From contig JAGMES010000114.1 in NCBI GenBank assembly GCA_023128035.1, forward strand, positions 1-13,503: a stretch of DNA of 13,503 nt. Direction: 5' to 3'. Shown piece after piece: positions 1 through 6,860 of the stretch (the first letter of the stretch is position 1; the number at the start of each line of letters is the position of its first letter). The translations under genes and the position numbers were made by a program. This DNA comes from Halanaerobiales bacterium (GTDB lineage Bacteria > Bacillota_F > Halanaerobiia > DY22613). The notes under the pieces are model-generated. The model saw only the letters and a program-made list of their open reading frames with translations. It was not told where the DNA came from and searched no databases.

Positions 1-57
1 ACTGAAGCCCCGATGTTCAGCTTTAGCTGGACGAGTTCACTATATTTTTTAACCTAG
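1..57 (+). CDS. tnpB: 3' tail of a tnpB gene (IS200/IS605 family), cut by the window edge
   Basis: Frame 1 is open from the first base and ends at TAG 55-57, giving the 18-residue tail TEAPMFSFSWTSSLYFLT. An 'EAP' or 'EAGSPP'-like stretch followed by a short variable tail is typical of TnpB (RNA-guided nuclease of IS200/IS605 elements) C-termini, as known for the family. The DNA also carries the GAAGCCCC...GTTCACT layout seen at the second tnpB relic in this window (6857-7030, other strand). The tail runs convergently into the last codons of the serine hydrolase gene. Whether the gene is intact cannot be told, because the rest lies outside the window. The identification rests on a short sequence, so confidence is moderate. 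Confidence 0.5.
   Translation, partial: TEAPMFSFSWTSSLYFLT
15..41 (+). repeat. IS605-type right-end repeat, copy 1
   Basis: These 27 nt match 3924-3950 at 25 positions; only the two loop bases differ (TT here, AA there). It is the right part of the palindrome described at 3915-3950 and probably marks the right boundary of the element entering from the left. It supplies the final codons and the stop of the serine hydrolase gene on the other strand. Confidence 0.7.
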
Positions 58-1561
58 TACTAGAGTTATCCTTAGGCTTTCTTATAAAGGCCATAAAACC
101 TACAAACACTGTAAATACCATGAAAGTAATCACAACCCGCACTACACTTCCAACAAAATCACCTTGATAAAGAAAGGCTACATGATAAGAACCAATCATC
201 TGAATTGGCAATGAAAGTGCAAAAACACCTATAAAAGCTCCAATCAAAGGAACTAAAATTACTTGTAAAATCAATCTAACTATACCTGGTCGTTTTGAAG
301 TAAATACATATTTACCTTTTTTCATCCCAAGTAAAACTATTAACAACCAAATTAAAATTATTGCTATTATTCCCAAAGTAGCATAATTAGCTAAAGTCGC
401 GTTTTTAGCATTCATTTCTGCACCAGTTAAATTAAATTGCCTTGGGTCAATCTCAAGAATGATATTTTTAAGATTATATCCAACGTAATGTGTCATCGGA
501 TGAGCTGAATTAGATAATAATGCAAAACCAAAGTTGTTTTCTGGGAATAAATAAACATGTGCTGTAAAATTTGGATTATCTCCCCCATGATGTACTATGT
601 AAGTATCATTTACTGTTTGTAAATTCCATCCATATCCGTAGAAGTAATTCTCACCAATTTCAAATCCATTTGTTCGCATTTCAACAATACTATCTTTACT
701 AAGAATAGTTTTTCCATTATAAGTTCCATCATTTAAAAGTCCGATCAAATAATTACCCATATCATTTGCAGTAGAATATAATCCTCCTGCTGCATTTTCT
801 TGTTCTGGTAAATTATAATCAGAAACTTTAGGTTTAGCATATCGTACTATATGTCCTTTGGAGAAATTCTCTAGTTTGGAAACTTTGTCATAGTAACCAG
901 TTTGAGCCATTTCTAAAGGTTCAAATATGTTTTGTTCCATGTACTCTGAAAATTTCATGCCTGTTAACTTCTCAGCTATTAAAGCCAACGTCCAATAGTT
1001 CATGTTAGAATATTGAAATCTAGTTCCAGGAGTTGAAGTTAACTCAATTGTGCTGAGGAGTTTTACCTGTTCTTCCAGATCATCAGCAGTACCATTTTCA
1101 ATCTCAAGTCCATAGGCATTTGTCGGAATACCACTCGTATGTCTAATTAAATCCAACATTGTAATTTTATTAGAGTTTTCCTTGTCTTTAGATCTAAACC
1201 ACGGTAAATATTTTGTTATTGGATCATTTAAATTTAATAATCCTTGATCACGCAATTGCATAATAGCAAGATTCGTAAATGCTTTAGAAACTGAAGCCAA
1301 TCCTATAATAGTATCAGCATCTACTTTAACCTCAGTTCCCAATTCCTTAACCCCATATCCCTTACTGAAAAGAATTTTTCCATCATTAACTACCACAAGA
1401 GACATCCCAGGTACATTAAATCTTTCCATATCTTCAATTACTAAATTATCCATTTGCTCTAACTTTTCTTGATTCAAAAGATAATCTGCAAAAACACTAC
1501 TTAAGTTAAATGAACAGATGATAAATAATACAATAAGACTAATATTAAAATATTTTTTCAC
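23..1561 (-). CDS. exported, membrane-anchored beta-lactamase-fold serine hydrolase (class C/PBP-like, PF00144 type)
   Basis: Likely a secreted serine hydrolase acting outside the membrane on D-Ala-type peptides, beta-lactams or esters; the substrate is not readable from sequence. The GTG at 1561 is chosen because AGGAGG lies 7 nt upstream; a longer frame from a TTG at 1594 would bury that site. The protein has 512 aa. Residues 1-25 are a signal peptide (cleavage after SVFA). The family motifs are present: SVSK at 90-93 (nucleophile Ser90, Lys93), YSN at 184-186 and HGG at 325-327 in the KTG position. Three hydrophobic helices follow at about 395-412, 427-451 and 469-493. These are absent from classical AmpC enzymes but occur in Firmicutes relatives. 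The last residues, VNSSS, and the stop lie inside the mobile-element end, so the native C-terminus was probably replaced. No terminator of its own is visible. It has its own promoter downstream of the kinase gene. Confidence 0.88.
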   Translation of the reverse strand: MKKYFNISLIVLFIICSFNLSSVFADYLLNQEKLEQMDNLVIEDMERFNVPGMSLVVVNDGKILFSKGYGVKELGTEVKVDADTIIGLASVSKAFTNLAIMQLRDQGLLNLNDPITKYLPWFRSKDKENSNKITMLDLIRHTSGIPTNAYGLEIENGTADDLEEQVKLLSTIELTSTPGTRFQYSNMNYWTLALIAEKLTGMKFSEYMEQNIFEPLEMAQTGYYDKVSKLENFSKGHIVRYAKPKVSDYNLPEQENAAGGLYSTANDMGNYLIGLLNDGTYNGKTILSKDSIVEMRTNGFEIGENYFYGYGWNLQTVNDTYIVHHGGDNPNFTAHVYLFPENNFGFALLSNSAHPMTHYVGYNLKNIILEIDPRQFNLTGAEMNAKNATLANYATLGIIAIILIWLLIVLLGMKKGKYVFTSKRPGIVRLILQVILVPLIGAFIGVFALSLPIQMIGSYHVAFLYQGDFVGSVVRVVITFMVFTVFVGFMAFIRKPKDNSSTRLKNIVNSSS

Positions 1562-1687
1562 TATAACTCCTCCTAATAATTTATAAAAAACCAACCATGC
1601 GAATAAACCTCCACATCCCCCCCATTTGTATAACGATATCTATAAAATTTGCGTTGTAAATAATACCTAAATAGTTTATTCTACAAT

Positions 1688-1716
1688 AGAATATCATTTT
1701 TTTGCCATTTTGTCAA
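1688..1716 (-). promoter_or_regulatory. sigma-A promoter of the serine hydrolase gene
   Basis: On the minus strand, TTGACA (1716-1711) is followed by a 17-nt spacer and TATTCT (1693-1688). The predicted start near 1681 gives a leader of about 120 nt. The leader carries a G7 run (1617-1623) and, just upstream of the real start, a 5-codon ATG frame (1598 to 1581) behind a GGAGG. Confidence 0.72.
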
Positions 1717-1735
1717 GATAACAATGAATTATCTT
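1715..1735. promoter_or_regulatory. inverted repeat at the hydrolase -35 box (candidate operator)
   Basis: AAGATAA (1715-1721) and TTATCTT (1729-1735) are perfect inverted arms with a 7-nt gap. The left arm overlaps the -35 box at 1711-1716. No T-run follows on the minus strand, so it is a poor terminator for the kinase gene. A regulator site is more likely, but none is identified. Confidence 0.4.
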
Positions 1736-1747
1736 ACCAACCTTTCA

Positions 1748-3163
1748 CTAAACACTTTTAACTATAAATCCAAAGACCGATCCCTTCCCAAATTGGCTTC
1801 TTACGTAGACCTCTCCTCGATGTCTTTGGATAATCTCTTTTACAATCGCTAATCCTAATCCCGTTCCTTCTTCATCACCTCGAGTTCTAGCTTTATCTAC
1901 TTTATAAAAACGATCCCAAATTTTTTCTAACTCTTCCTCCGGAATACCTGTTCCTTGATCCTCTATTTCTATATTGATCATTTTACTTTTATTTTCCTGA
2001 ATAGCCCTAATCCAGATCTGTGAACCTGGTTCTGAGTGTTTGATAGCATTGCGGATCAGATTTATAAATACCTGTCCAATTCGATCAGGATCGCCCCAAA
2101 CTTGAGGTAAGAAATCAGGTAATTCTATATTGACCTTTACGCCACCTTTTCGTAAAATCGGTCTCAAACTGCTTATTGTCCGTTGCACTAATTCATCCAA
2201 ATCAAAAGCTATCATATTAAATTTTAAAATCCCGCTTTCAATCTGGGATAAACTCAATAACTCTGCAACTAATCGATTCATCCGATCTGTTTCATCCATT
2301 ATTATATTACAATATTCTTGAGGCGAATTTTCATCTTCAAAAATCCCATCTCTAAGAGCCTTCACATACCCTCTTATAGAAGTCAGAGGGGTTTTTAACT
2401 CATGAGAAACATTAGCCACAAATTCTCGCTGTAATTGCAGATGTTTTCTAAGTTTTTTTACTAAAAAATTAAAATTCGATGCTAATTGACCAATTTCATC
2501 TTCCATCTTTACTTCAACCTCTACATCATAATTTCCATTTGCCATAGCTATTGAAGCTGAACCAATCTTTTGAATAGGTTTAGAGATAGAGCGTGAGAAT
2601 TGAAAACTTAAAAAGACTGCCAATATCAAAACAAATATACCTATAAAAAAAAGAATTTGGCGTAATTCTTGAATCGTTCCTGAAATTCCTGCAATCGTAT
2701 TATAAACAAATACTACTGCTACCACTTTTTCCTGAATTTCAATAGGAACAGCTACCATCATAACTGGTTCTTCTATATATTTTAATTTCCCTCGAAAGGT
2801 TATCACTTTACCTTGCAAAACTTGGGCAAAAGTTTCCCAATCAATCTGAAATCCTAGCAACTGTTCATTAGAATTGGTTACTAGAATATCCCCTTGACGG
2901 TCTGTTATCCAAAATTTTTGTTCAATTAGAGAGCCTGATGCTTGAATTTGATTCATAGCTAGATCAAAATAAAAACTTCCCAATAATGCAGACTGAGAAA
3001 CAACCGCAACAATTCTCTGACCAATATTAATAAATTCCTGTTGTTTTGTTTGAAAATAATATTCTGTAAAAAAATATGTTAGGGAAAAACTAAGAAGAAT
3101 AATAATTAGTAAAATAATAATTGTAAATCGAAACATCAATTTACTAAATATACTCTGATTCAT
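1748..3163 (-). CDS. two-component sensor histidine kinase (HAMP, HisKA, HATPase_c)
   Basis: Membrane sensor kinase that autophosphorylates on His and passes the phosphate to the regulator encoded just upstream. Of 471 aa, residues 10-32 and about 168-188 are membrane helices enclosing a 135-aa extracytoplasmic sensor domain. HAMP spans about 189-240. The HisKA box NVSHELKTP gives His254. The ATPase has an N-box (NLIRNAIKH, Asn372), G1 (DQGTGIP, 402-408), an F-box (WDRFYKVD) and G2 (GTGLGLA, 433-439), so it looks fully active. Its ATG overlaps the regulator's stop by 4 nt (ATGA), with GAGG about 10 nt upstream inside the regulator gene, so the two are translationally coupled. Architecture fits the PhoR/WalK/ResE-like group; the stimulus is unknown. 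The serine hydrolase gene follows downstream on its own promoter and might be a target (inference). Confidence 0.94.
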   Translation of the reverse strand: MNQSIFSKLMFRFTIIILLIIILLSFSLTYFFTEYYFQTKQQEFINIGQRIVAVVSQSALLGSFYFDLAMNQIQASGSLIEQKFWITDRQGDILVTNSNEQLLGFQIDWETFAQVLQGKVITFRGKLKYIEEPVMMVAVPIEIQEKVVAVVFVYNTIAGISGTIQELRQILFFIGIFVLILAVFLSFQFSRSISKPIQKIGSASIAMANGNYDVEVEVKMEDEIGQLASNFNFLVKKLRKHLQLQREFVANVSHELKTPLTSIRGYVKALRDGIFEDENSPQEYCNIIMDETDRMNRLVAELLSLSQIESGILKFNMIAFDLDELVQRTISSLRPILRKGGVKVNIELPDFLPQVWGDPDRIGQVFINLIRNAIKHSEPGSQIWIRAIQENKSKMINIEIEDQGTGIPEEELEKIWDRFYKVDKARTRGDEEGTGLGLAIVKEIIQRHRGEVYVRSQFGKGSVFGFIVKSV

Positions 3164-3831
3164 TTATTTTCTACCTCAAATTTATAGCCTACGCCCCATA
3201 CTGTTTTAATATAATCATCTCCTGCATCTCCAAATTTTTCTCGAAGACGATTAATATGACTATCTACTGTACGAATACCACCATAAAAATCATATCCCCA
3301 AATCTCATCTAATAAACTATCCCTTGGGAAAACCTGTCGATGATGTGATGCTAAAAACCAAAGTAATTCAAATTCTTTCGGAGATAATTTAATCTCCTCT
3401 CCTTCAAATTCTACCCGATACAGATTTCGAGAGATAACAAGTCTAGGAAATTGAAGTGTAGAAATCTCTTGTTGTCCATGCCGTCTAAAAACCGCTTTAA
3501 CCTGAGCTACTAGCTCATCTGGATCAAAAGGTTTGGTTAAATAAATATCTCCACCTGTGTCTAATCCTCGAATTTTATCATCTTTTGTATCTTTTGCTGT
3601 AAGCATGATAATTGGCACATCTGATTCTCGCCGAAGTTGTTCACAAACTTCCCAACCATCCATAAAGGGTATCATAATATCCAAAATCACGAGATCAGGT
3701 CGTTCTTTTCGAAAAACTTCCAAAGCCTCAATGCCATCTTTGGCAAATACCACAGTAAATCCGGCATTTTTTAAATATATTTTTATTAATTTACATAGAT
3801 TTTGATCATCATCTACAACCAATATTTTCAT
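3160..3831 (-). CDS. OmpR/PhoB-family response regulator
   Basis: DNA-binding response regulator, partner of the overlapping kinase. Of 223 aa, the receiver domain covers about 1-120, with the acidic pocket D7-D9, phospho-acceptor Asp51 (LDIMIP), Thr78 and Lys100 (TKPF). The C-terminal winged helix covers about 125-220, with KLSPKEFELLWFL and the RTVDSHINRLREKF recognition-helix region. One deviation is the usual GADDYLTKPF, which reads GGDIYLTKPF, so one conserved acidic position is Ile96. AGGAGG lies 8 nt before the ATG at 3831. A near-perfect sigma-A promoter drives it, and an IS605-type palindrome sits just upstream of that promoter. Confidence 0.95.
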   Translation of the reverse strand: MKILVVDDDQNLCKLIKIYLKNAGFTVVFAKDGIEALEVFRKERPDLVILDIMIPFMDGWEVCEQLRRESDVPIIMLTAKDTKDDKIRGLDTGGDIYLTKPFDPDELVAQVKAVFRRHGQQEISTLQFPRLVISRNLYRVEFEGEEIKLSPKEFELLWFLASHHRQVFPRDSLLDEIWGYDFYGGIRTVDSHINRLREKFGDAGDDYIKTVWGVGYKFEVENK

Positions 3832-3872
3832 TTAAATGCCTCCTTTTGCTAATCATTACATCTCTTTTTCAA

Positions 3873-3901
3873 ATTATAACCAAACATTACAACTCTGTCA
3901 A
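3873..3901 (-). promoter_or_regulatory. consensus sigma-A promoter of the two-component operon
   Basis: On the minus strand, TTGACA (3901-3896) is separated by exactly 17 nt from TATAAT (3878-3873); both hexamers are full consensus. The start is predicted near 3866. The -35 box is only 13 bp from the palindrome at 3915-3950. TGTTAT directly before the -35 is also found, with one extra base, before the -35 of the serine hydrolase promoter. Confidence 0.88.
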
Positions 3902-3914
3902 ATAACATATTCTC

Positions 3915-3950
3915 AGTGAACTCGTTCAGCTAAAGCTGGACGAGTTCACT
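3915..3950. repeat. 36-nt perfect palindrome, IS605-type element end (copy 2)
   Basis: Two 17-nt arms (AGTGAACTCGTTCAGCT and AGCTGGACGAGTTCACT) pair completely with one T-G wobble around a 2-nt AA loop. The right 27 nt are shared with the element end at 15-41. Either strand reads outward into GTTCACT. It is probably the terminal hairpin of a non-autonomous or decayed IS200/IS605-type element. It has no adjoining T-run, so it is not a terminator. Confidence 0.75.
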
Positions 3951-4075
3951 CTATATGTAGATGTTTCGGGAATGGCTTTAACAGCCTGTTCAAGGACATC
4001 CATTCCAAGAACAAGTCTTCCAGAACGTGAAGTCCCCTTCCTCTATAGGTGGGAGTTCAAATCTCCTTCTGAATA
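3951..4075. other. hairpin-rich stretch attached to the palindrome; possible decayed element or omega-RNA-like segment
   Basis: No gene is supported here. GGAATGG (3969-3975) and CCATTCC (4000-4006) are perfect inverted arms; inside them GGCT (3974-3977) and AGCC (3983-3986) form a second hairpin. GGGAG and CTCCT around TTCAAAT (4051-4067) form a third. A 40-codon plus frame and a minus frame ending VNSSSFS both cross it, and neither is recognisable. Nested hairpins behind an element-end palindrome fit the 3' structured part of IS200/IS605-type units, but this is inference. The rest of the gap (4076-4263) is AT-rich with nothing clear. Confidence 0.35.
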
Positions 4076-4263
4076 AAGAGGAGCAAAGATTTTTTCATCA
4101 ATTTTATTTATTTACATTAATCAATAAGGTGAATAGGGTTTTTACAGTAGAGTCATTATATATGTATATTTTTTACTATTTTTAAACTTTGCGTAGACTA
4201 TACATGCAGGAATTTAAATAATTCATGTAAAATATAAAAAGAAGAATAAAATAGAATTTTCAT

Positions 4264-4290
4264 AAAAGCCACCCATTACGGGAGGCTTTT
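4264..4290. terminator. hairpin with A/T flanks, possible bidirectional terminator
   Basis: AAAAGCC (4264-4270) pairs with GGCTTTT (4284-4290), and CCC (4272-4274) with GGG (4280-4282) inside one A-A mismatch. The loop is 5 nt. The T-runs are short (4). No gene clearly ends at it, so it may belong to a lost gene or to the element end that begins at the next base. Confidence 0.4.
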
Positions 4291-4342
4291 ATTGTTCATC
4301 CCCCCACTTTTAAACGATCGCATAGGTGGGGGGATGAACAAT
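4291..4342. repeat. 17-bp-arm palindrome with C6/G6 core, IS605-type end flanking the helicase operon
   Basis: The arm 4291-4307 (ATTGTTCATCCCCCCAC) has a perfect inverted copy at 4326-4342, with an 18-nt loop. Read on the minus strand, the core CCCCCCACCTA...TCGTTTAAAA-GTGGGGGG closely matches 6865-6896 on the plus strand (CCCTCCACCTA...TCGTTAAATGTGGGGGG), loop included. The other copy is the end of a tnpB relic, so this one is probably a related end in the opposite orientation. Confidence 0.65.
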
Positions 4343-4380
4343 TGAATAGATTTTTTTATGCAACGCTAATGAACTCAGAT

Positions 4381-4407
4381 AAAAAATCCCCTACTTAAAA
4401 ATAGGGG
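4381..4407 (-). terminator. terminator of the helicase operon
   Basis: On the minus strand CCCCTA (4407-4402) pairs with TAGGGG (4393-4388) around an 8-nt loop, followed by A and six T (4386-4381). It lies 16 nt past the stop of the 137-aa gene. Confidence 0.75.
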
Positions 4408-4422
4408 TATGGAGTAAGCTTT

Positions 4423-4836
4423 TCATGCAATTTTTTGATAGTCGTTTTCAATTCTTTCTTGTAATTCTTTTGGTAATGAAGATATAAATTTATTTATCTG
4501 CTCGTGTGAATAATGTATCTTCATAAGATCAACTATATCTTGAATTAATGTGTTCTCTACAATTGTTCTATCCCATTCGACTATTACTTTTCCTTTGACC
4601 TCTTCTTCAACTCTCATTAACTTCATGTCAAAATTATAAACATATCGCATTGTTACTTCTTCATCATCATAAAACAGTAACTCTCCAATAATCATACCAT
4701 CTTTTTTTGTATACGAAATTTTTTCATAATCTTTTAAAAAAATATTATTCGCTAAATCATTGGGTTGCACCCCATCTGAAAGCATAATGCCAATAAGCCT
4801 GTCCAATTTAAATTTAATTTCCCTGTTAAAATTCAT
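4423..4836 (-). CDS. 137-aa protein of unknown family, coupled to the helicase
   Basis: I do not recognise this protein. It has no signal peptide, membrane segment or cysteine cluster, so it is likely cytoplasmic. Predicted shape: an N-terminal helix (residues 4-20), a charged central part of about three beta strands (residues 38-90, e.g. GELLFYDDEEV, TMRYVYNFD, KVIVEWDRT), and C-terminal helices (92-135) including SSLPKELQERIENDY. No convincing nuclease motif is visible. Its ATG shares one base with the helicase stop (TAATG), so it should be made in step with the helicase; GAGG is close upstream (AAGGAGGATG). A terminator follows. The tight coupling suggests a dedicated partner such as a regulator, an antitoxin-like inhibitor or a complex subunit; the choice among these is open. 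Confidence 0.8.
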   Translation of the reverse strand: MNFNREIKFKLDRLIGIMLSDGVQPNDLANNIFLKDYEKISYTKKDGMIIGELLFYDDEEVTMRYVYNFDMKLMRVEEEVKGKVIVEWDRTIVENTLIQDIVDLMKIHYSHEQINKFISSLPKELQERIENDYQKIA

Positions 4837-6686
4837 TATAACATCCTCCTTATTTCATTGATAACCTCATTCATATATTTTTGAGAATTCCTGAGTTCCT
4901 CGGGTTCTCTTTTTTTAACTGATCCAAATCTTCTAGATACCTTTAAATTTATATACCTAACTATAATACCATCATTCGTTGTCTTCGGGGATAAATTAAA
5001 TATAAATTTCCTAAATATATTATACAAGTCATGTCCTTTTGGGTCAATTCCTTTTTCGGTTAGAATATCTTGTGTAGCATCATTAGCATTAGTATATAAT
5101 ATTTTTCTTATTTGTTTTCTAGCCAACTCTGGTCTCTTTGAATATAATAAATCATCAAATTCTTCTTTTTTCGCAAAAGTATATTCTTTCTTTAAAGTTT
5201 TTCTAATTTGCTCTAAGATATCATCATTATATCCCATGCTTTTTCTTAACTTATCAATTTCTTCATTTATACTTTTTTCGATATTATTTCGAGCTTCCGT
5301 AAAAAGCTCATTAAAGTCAATCGTTGGTAAGAACGAATCTAATGAATCAATAAAGTAATCATCGCTCTTAATATCAGCATATAATAATGCTCTTTCTTGA
5401 TATTCTCTCTCGGTAAAAGTATAAACACGAGAAATTCTTTTCTTACCTTTTTCCACTTCATCCTGAAAATACTTCCAAATAGTATTTAACCCAGTTTCTT
5501 CATGGTATATCACTATGGCATTATTATCAATTGCAAAATCAGTGATTTCATTTTCCGGAATCGCACGCAAAACTCTTCCTACTACTTGAGCGAACGCATT
5601 TAAACTTCGATAAGGTCTAAATAATGATAGAACTGTTAAGTACTTATGATCATAACCTTCCATAAGCATATTAACAGAAACCACAACTTCACATTGATGA
5701 TTATCTATTTTTCGAAATTTATCTTCCAATTCTTCAGGAGACATTCGGCTATGAACTTTTATAACACTTTTATTCCTACTTTCATACCATTCAGCAAGAT
5801 CATCAGCATGGTTTATATTACAAGCTACCGCTAAAATTTTATGTGGAACGTCAGGAGATAGTTCTTTTAATTCACCTAACTGTTTTATACTCTCATCAAT
5901 GACATCCAAAGAACACTCCTTCGATAATGCTACAGATCTTTCAACCCATTCTTGATCTTTTAATTGTAATACTTCTTCGATAGTATACGATTTAGGATCA
6001 CCAGGTATTGTAAATATTAGTTCGGTATTATTTACCGTTATTTTTCTCAACCACTTAATATATTGTAATTGCATAGCTTCAGAAAGAGAGGTATTATGTA
6101 TTTCTTCGCCAGGTAACGCCTTAGCATCTCCACGATATGGTGTACCTGTTACATGAAGAACTTTAGCATCATTAAAATAGTTTAACGCATCTTGCCAAGT
6201 TTTAGCTACAGAGTGGTGAGCCTCATCAACAATAATCATGTCAAAAAAATCTGATGGAACTCGATTTAATAAAGAGTTAGACTTGTTTTTATATAACTTA
6301 TGAACGTTTGCAATTACAAAGTGACAGCTTTCTAAACTAGAATCTAACATATCTGATTCATATTCTTCGACAATTGGAATTTCTTCTGGATCAAATATTA
6401 CATCATAATTTAGCCAAAAATTATCATCTAAAGGGTGCAACGATTTCACAACACTTTGCTTTGTTACTAGTCCAGGAGTAATCACTAAAACTCTTCCTGC
6501 ACATACACCAAATGGAGCAATAGATATTAATCCACTTTTTCCTGTACCTGTAGGTAAAACAACTAGCGCTTCACCCTTCTTTTCTTTTTCAAAATAACCT
6601 TTGATCTTTAAATGCGCTTCGATTTGTGGCTCTCTTAATTTTTTATTGAATTCAATATTCGGAACTACATCCATAAAATAAGACAC
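4836..6686 (-). CDS. superfamily 2 DEAH-box helicase, ResIII-like, with unassigned C-terminal region
   Basis: ATP-dependent DNA or RNA translocase of the ResIII/SSL2-like SF2 group. Of 616 aa, visible motifs are REPQIEAH (18-25, Q-motif region), Walker A LPTGTGKSG (44-52), DEAH (154-157), VTGTPYRG (179-186, motif III region), SVNMLMEGYDH (337-347, motif V) and QVVGRVLR (367-374, motif VI). The two RecA folds thus fill about 1-400. The remaining 215 residues are charged and mostly helical (430-616) with no nuclease or methylase motif I can see, so it is not a complete restriction subunit. The start is GTG at 6686, 12 nt after AGGAGG, slightly long; the next ATG, four codons in, would be farther still. 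It forms a two-gene operon with the 137-aa gene. Comparable stand-alone helicases with a small partner are common in phage-defence islands; that role is inferred from context. Confidence 0.9.
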   Translation of the reverse strand: MSYFMDVVPNIEFNKKLREPQIEAHLKIKGYFEKEKKGEALVVLPTGTGKSGLISIAPFGVCAGRVLVITPGLVTKQSVVKSLHPLDDNFWLNYDVIFDPEEIPIVEEYESDMLDSSLESCHFVIANVHKLYKNKSNSLLNRVPSDFFDMIIVDEAHHSVAKTWQDALNYFNDAKVLHVTGTPYRGDAKALPGEEIHNTSLSEAMQLQYIKWLRKITVNNTELIFTIPGDPKSYTIEEVLQLKDQEWVERSVALSKECSLDVIDESIKQLGELKELSPDVPHKILAVACNINHADDLAEWYESRNKSVIKVHSRMSPEELEDKFRKIDNHQCEVVVSVNMLMEGYDHKYLTVLSLFRPYRSLNAFAQVVGRVLRAIPENEITDFAIDNNAIVIYHEETGLNTIWKYFQDEVEKGKKRISRVYTFTEREYQERALLYADIKSDDYFIDSLDSFLPTIDFNELFTEARNNIEKSINEEIDKLRKSMGYNDDILEQIRKTLKKEYTFAKKEEFDDLLYSKRPELARKQIRKILYTNANDATQDILTEKGIDPKGHDLYNIFRKFIFNLSPKTTNDGIIVRYINLKVSRRFGSVKKREPEELRNSQKYMNEVINEIRRML

Positions 6687-6745
6687 TACAAAAACACCTC
6701 CTAAGTTAACTACAATATATATATATTTATTCGTCCCAACAAATC

Positions 6746-6860
6746 CAGGAGCGAATTAACAAAGGTGAAATTACACACTGTTGGCTAGAAGTATATGACC
6801 GTCCCAGATATGGTGAGCTATGAGGATATGATGAGATGGGTTGAATCTAAATTAGAGTGA
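6746..6860 (+). pseudogene. possible 3' remnant of an unidentified plus-strand gene
   Basis: Two overlapping plus frames look protein-like: one reads RINKGEITHCWLEVYDRPRYGEL and stops at TGA 6821-6823; another runs from ATG 6795 as TVPDMVSYEDMMRWVESKLE and stops at TGA 6858-6860. Joined by a frameshift they would make a plausible C-terminus. The last stop is provided by the tnpB element end (GTGAAC). I do not recognise the family, and this may be chance. Confidence 0.2.

Noticed and set aside
1581..1598. Five-codon upstream frame (MVGFL) as a regulatory leader peptide
   Set aside because: It has a GGAGG, but is too short and lacks any attenuator hairpin; chance is likely.
1617..1623. G7 run in the hydrolase leader as a phase-variable tract
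   Set aside because: It is outside the promoter spacer and the coding region, so a length change has no clear effect.
2130..2321. 63-aa plus-strand frame
   Set aside because: Lies antisense inside the sensor kinase gene with no ribosome binding site; a shadow frame.
3557..3805. 82-aa plus-strand frame
   Set aside because: Antisense to the response regulator gene; a shadow frame.
4051..4067. T-arm-like hairpin (GGGAG, TTCAAAT, CTCCT) suggesting a tRNA gene
   Set aside because: No matching acceptor stem, D arm or anticodon arm at the right distances, and no CCA end; it sits within the repeat-associated structured segment.
4264..4342. Possible CRISPR repeats or a riboswitch from the C-rich/G-rich palindromes
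   Set aside because: Only two different hairpins, no regular spacing and no downstream gene in the right orientation.
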